Shown here in pieces: positions 56,176 through 57,992 of a stretch of DNA of 57,992 bases (the first letter of the stretch is position 1; every line of letters starts with the position of its first letter). The position numbers and the translations under genes were made by a program. Origin of the DNA: Planobispora longispora (lineage in GTDB: Bacteria > Actinomycetota > Actinomycetes > Streptosporangiales > Streptosporangiaceae). Where the stretch lies: the NCBI RefSeq assembly GCF_016863135.1, contig NZ_BOOH01000055.1:1-57992 (forward strand), in the 5' to 3' direction. The notes beneath the pieces were generated by a model. It saw only the letters and a program-made list of their open reading frames with translations, was not told the DNA's origin and made no database searches.

Positions 56176-56710
56176 GTATCGCGATCCGGTCCTGGCCCGG
56201 GCGCTGCTGGCCGAGATCCACGCCGCCGACCTCGGCCTGGCCAACTTCAGCCTGCTGGTCAGCCATGTGCTGGTGCCTCCGGCGATGAGTGCGATCCTCG
56301 ACTCCGCGCACAACGAGGTGCAGGCGTTCCTGGCCGCCGGGCACGTATGCGCGATCATGGGCTGGACCGCCTACGAGCCGCTCGCCGCCCGCTGCCGGGT
56401 GCCGATCGTGGTGACCGGCTTCGAGCCCCTGGAGCTGCTCGAAGGCATCCTCCTGGCGATCCGCCAGCTCGAGGCGGGCGCCTTCCGGGTGGAGAACCAG
56501 TACGTCCGCGGTCCGCCGCACCGGCAACGCCGCGGCGCAGCGGGCGATCGAGCGGGCCTTCCGGGTCGGCGACCGCACTTGGCGCGGGATCGGTGCGATC
56601 CCGGCCAGCGGCCTGGTACTGGCCCCGGCCGGACTGGGACTCGGGCGCGTACCGGGATCATGGCACGCGCCCGCCGCCTGGAGGACTTCGGGTTCCCGCT
56701 CAAGGCTGGG
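56159..56710 (+). pseudogene. hypD: hypD remnant: central part deleted
   Basis: The N-terminal [20 protein letters not shown] joins in frame to [20 protein letters not shown], then [35 protein letters not shown] and VENQYVR. About 120 residues between, including the CGGHTH and GPGCPVC iron-sulfur and ligand motifs, are absent. The last part ([20 protein letters not shown], then GIGAIPASG) is in another frame and the end is lost near 56710. Normal HypD is about 370 aa. Confidence 0.85.
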
Positions 56711-56721
56711 GCTTTTTCCGC

Positions 56722-56862
56722 TCAAGCCTGGGACGCGGGGGCATGCGTCAGTGCTTCGACCAGCGCGGTGAGGTGGGCGACCCGCGTCTCCAGATCGCGG
56801 ATGCGGGCCTCGAGGGCTGCTGTGGACGGGGGCTGGTAGGTCAGAGCGATCTGGCGGGGCAT
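56722..56862 (-). CDS. Small coiled-coil protein, 46 aa
   Basis: [20 protein letters not shown], then [18 protein letters not shown]: an extended N-terminus and one amphipathic helix with heptads. AGAGGAAC precedes the ATG at 56862. Function unknown; it is convergent with the hypD remnant. Confidence 0.65.
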   Translation of the reverse strand: MPRQIALTYQPPSTAALEARIRDLETRVAHLTALVEALTHAPASQA

Positions 56863-57064
56863 CTCTGGTTCCTCTTTCCGATTCGGCGGGGTCTGCACAC
56901 CGCACATGGGACGGCTGTGCCGGGTCCGACCCCTTTGTCGCGCGTAGACGCGTCTTCCACCTTTTAGTGTCGGGACCGTTTCGGCAGGCGGGTACGGCCG
57001 TTGGACCTGCAATCATGGGCACTCCGGCCCACTCGGGGATTCCGGGCTCCGAACGGACTCCGGT

Positions 57065-57754
57065 TCAGGCGCGGGTGTCGTCCTCGTCCCACTGGATCTC
57101 GTCGACGACATCGACCACGCCGTTGATCCGCAGCGCCAGGCGGGCGGCGACCCGGGCCTCGCTGCGCTGCTGCATGCGACCGCCCAGCGTCACCACGCCC
57201 TGATGCACGGAGACTCTCACCTGGGAGGTGTCGGTCCATGCGGAGTGGTCCAGGATGTCCTTGCGGATCTCCTGGGCGATGTCGGCATCCGGCCGGACGA
57301 ACACCTTGATCAGGTCATGACGGCTGACGATGCCCTGCAAGGCACCGTTTTCGTCGACGACCGGCAGGCGCTTGACGCCGTGCTCGTCCATCAACCGCAT
57401 CGCGTACACCACGGCGGACTGCGGGCGGATGGTGACGGCCGGGGAAGTCATCAGCTCGGCGGCGGTCTCCCCGCGCGCCTTGTCCAGGTTCTTGCCCTTG
57501 TCCTGGCCGAGGCGGTGGCGCAGCCGGGCGCGCAGCGGCGGCCGGTAGCCCTCCCGGTAGTACTGCTCCTTGAACTCCTCCTTGCACAACAGATCCGCCT
57601 CGGAGATCACACCGATGACGTGGTTGTCGGCGTCGACGACCGGGACCGCGCTCACGCCGTGGTTGACGAGCGTCTCGGCGACGTCCTTGAAGGGGGTGGC
57701 ACCGGTGACGGAGGCCACCGTGCCCGTCATGACCTCGCTGACCTTCACACGCAT
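57065..57754 (-). CDS. CBS-pair and BON-domain protein
   Basis: The 229-aa protein has two CBS domains (residues about 5-60, SEVMTGTVASVTGATPFKDV; about 95-150, AAELMTSPAVTIRPQSAVVY) and a C-terminal BON domain (about 158-225, DSAWTDTSQVRVSV-like, GVVTLGGRMQQRSEARVAAR). CBS pairs bind adenosyl ligands; BON domains bind membranes or phospholipids. AGGAGAGCCC precedes ATG 57754. Such proteins are common members of DosR-type dormancy regulons. Confidence 0.93.
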   Translation of the reverse strand: MRVKVSEVMTGTVASVTGATPFKDVAETLVNHGVSAVPVVDADNHVIGVISEADLLCKEEFKEQYYREGYRPPLRARLRHRLGQDKGKNLDKARGETAAELMTSPAVTIRPQSAVVYAMRLMDEHGVKRLPVVDENGALQGIVSRHDLIKVFVRPDADIAQEIRKDILDHSAWTDTSQVRVSVHQGVVTLGGRMQQRSEARVAARLALRINGVVDVVDEIQWDEDDTRA

Positions 57755-57823
57755 CGGGCTCTCCTGGAAATCGTGGGGTTTCTTCCCTCTCATTTCACCT
57801 TCGTCCCTGAGGGAGCGGGCAGA

Positions 57824-57837
57824 GCCGGAAGTCCTCC
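57824..57837. promoter_or_regulatory. DosR-like box, site 4 (weak)
   Basis: GAGCCGGAAGTCCT (reverse: AGGACTTCCGGCTC) matches the site 1 box at 10 of 14 positions, 70-85 bp before the CBS-BON start. Confidence 0.3.
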
Positions 57838-57992
57838 GCTGCGAGGTCGTTGTGCCGTTTTCCGCATCTGTTTTGCCTGATGGTGAGCTTGTTGGAGGGC
57901 AAGCGGACGCTTCCTCCGGCGGGGCGGCGACAGCACCGGAGAAAAGAACCAGGCGCCGTCGACCCGGATCGGTAGAGGCAGGGCGCCGGGTC

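Overview
The window is very GC-rich, with GTG/TTG starts, TANNNT -10 boxes placed 6-7 bases before start codons, and TetR, WYL, HxlR and MmyB-type regulators. All of this points to a filamentous actinobacterium. The beta-propeller, STAS/MEDS and wax-ester-synthase families would fit Streptosporangiales, but the genus is inference. No rRNA, tRNA or CRISPR array was seen.

Layout. 1-4 kb: 5' end of a nonribosomal peptide synthetase on the minus strand (A-PCP-C-A, cut by the window edge). 4.8-6.4 kb: WYL regulator divergent from a RidA-family gene. 6.6-11.4 kb: STAS and MEDS/ATPase anti-sigma-type proteins, a frameshifted secreted nuclease/phosphatase-family gene, a small zinc-ribbon ORF, an RpiR regulator and a secreted protein. 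11.4-19.4 kb: a TetR gene, a secreted glycoside hydrolase and many decayed genes, tied together by a distinctive two-box operator (15-bp boxes, mostly 26 bp apart) that occurs at three promoters. A decayed second copy of the TetR gene lies beside the third operator.

19.5-26.5 kb: small accessory proteins (SUFU, DUF1963-like, S24-like, beta-propellers, an antitoxin-like fusion), which look like immunity or stress accessory genes. 26.6-32.9 kb: four regulator/target pairs with visible palindromic operators or divergent promoters (HxlR/reductase-lactamase fold pair, TetR/VOC protein, TetR/ABC-F). 33.4-38.8 kb: nitronate monooxygenase, membrane protein, MFS exporter, lipoprotein and decayed genes. 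38.8-44.1 kb: a divergent pair of unrecognised large proteins (900 and 560 aa) and a small secreted protein; this is the best candidate for an undescribed system.

44.4-48.6 kb: alcohol dehydrogenase divergent from a MmyB-like regulator, then remnants of Tn3, IS3 and IS256 elements and a SRPBCC protein. 49.5-52.1 kb: a drug-type ABC exporter whose permease is a fused duplication. 52.2-57.8 kb: a dormancy/hypoxia-like cluster (SHOCT protein, wax ester synthase, universal stress protein, hydrogenase maturation genes, CBS-BON protein) with DosR-like palindromes. The hyp genes are gutted: hypF and hypD have lost central domains, while hypC is intact.

Several genes differ from intactness by a single base, often in G/C runs. 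Read-level confirmation would separate true decay from sequence error.
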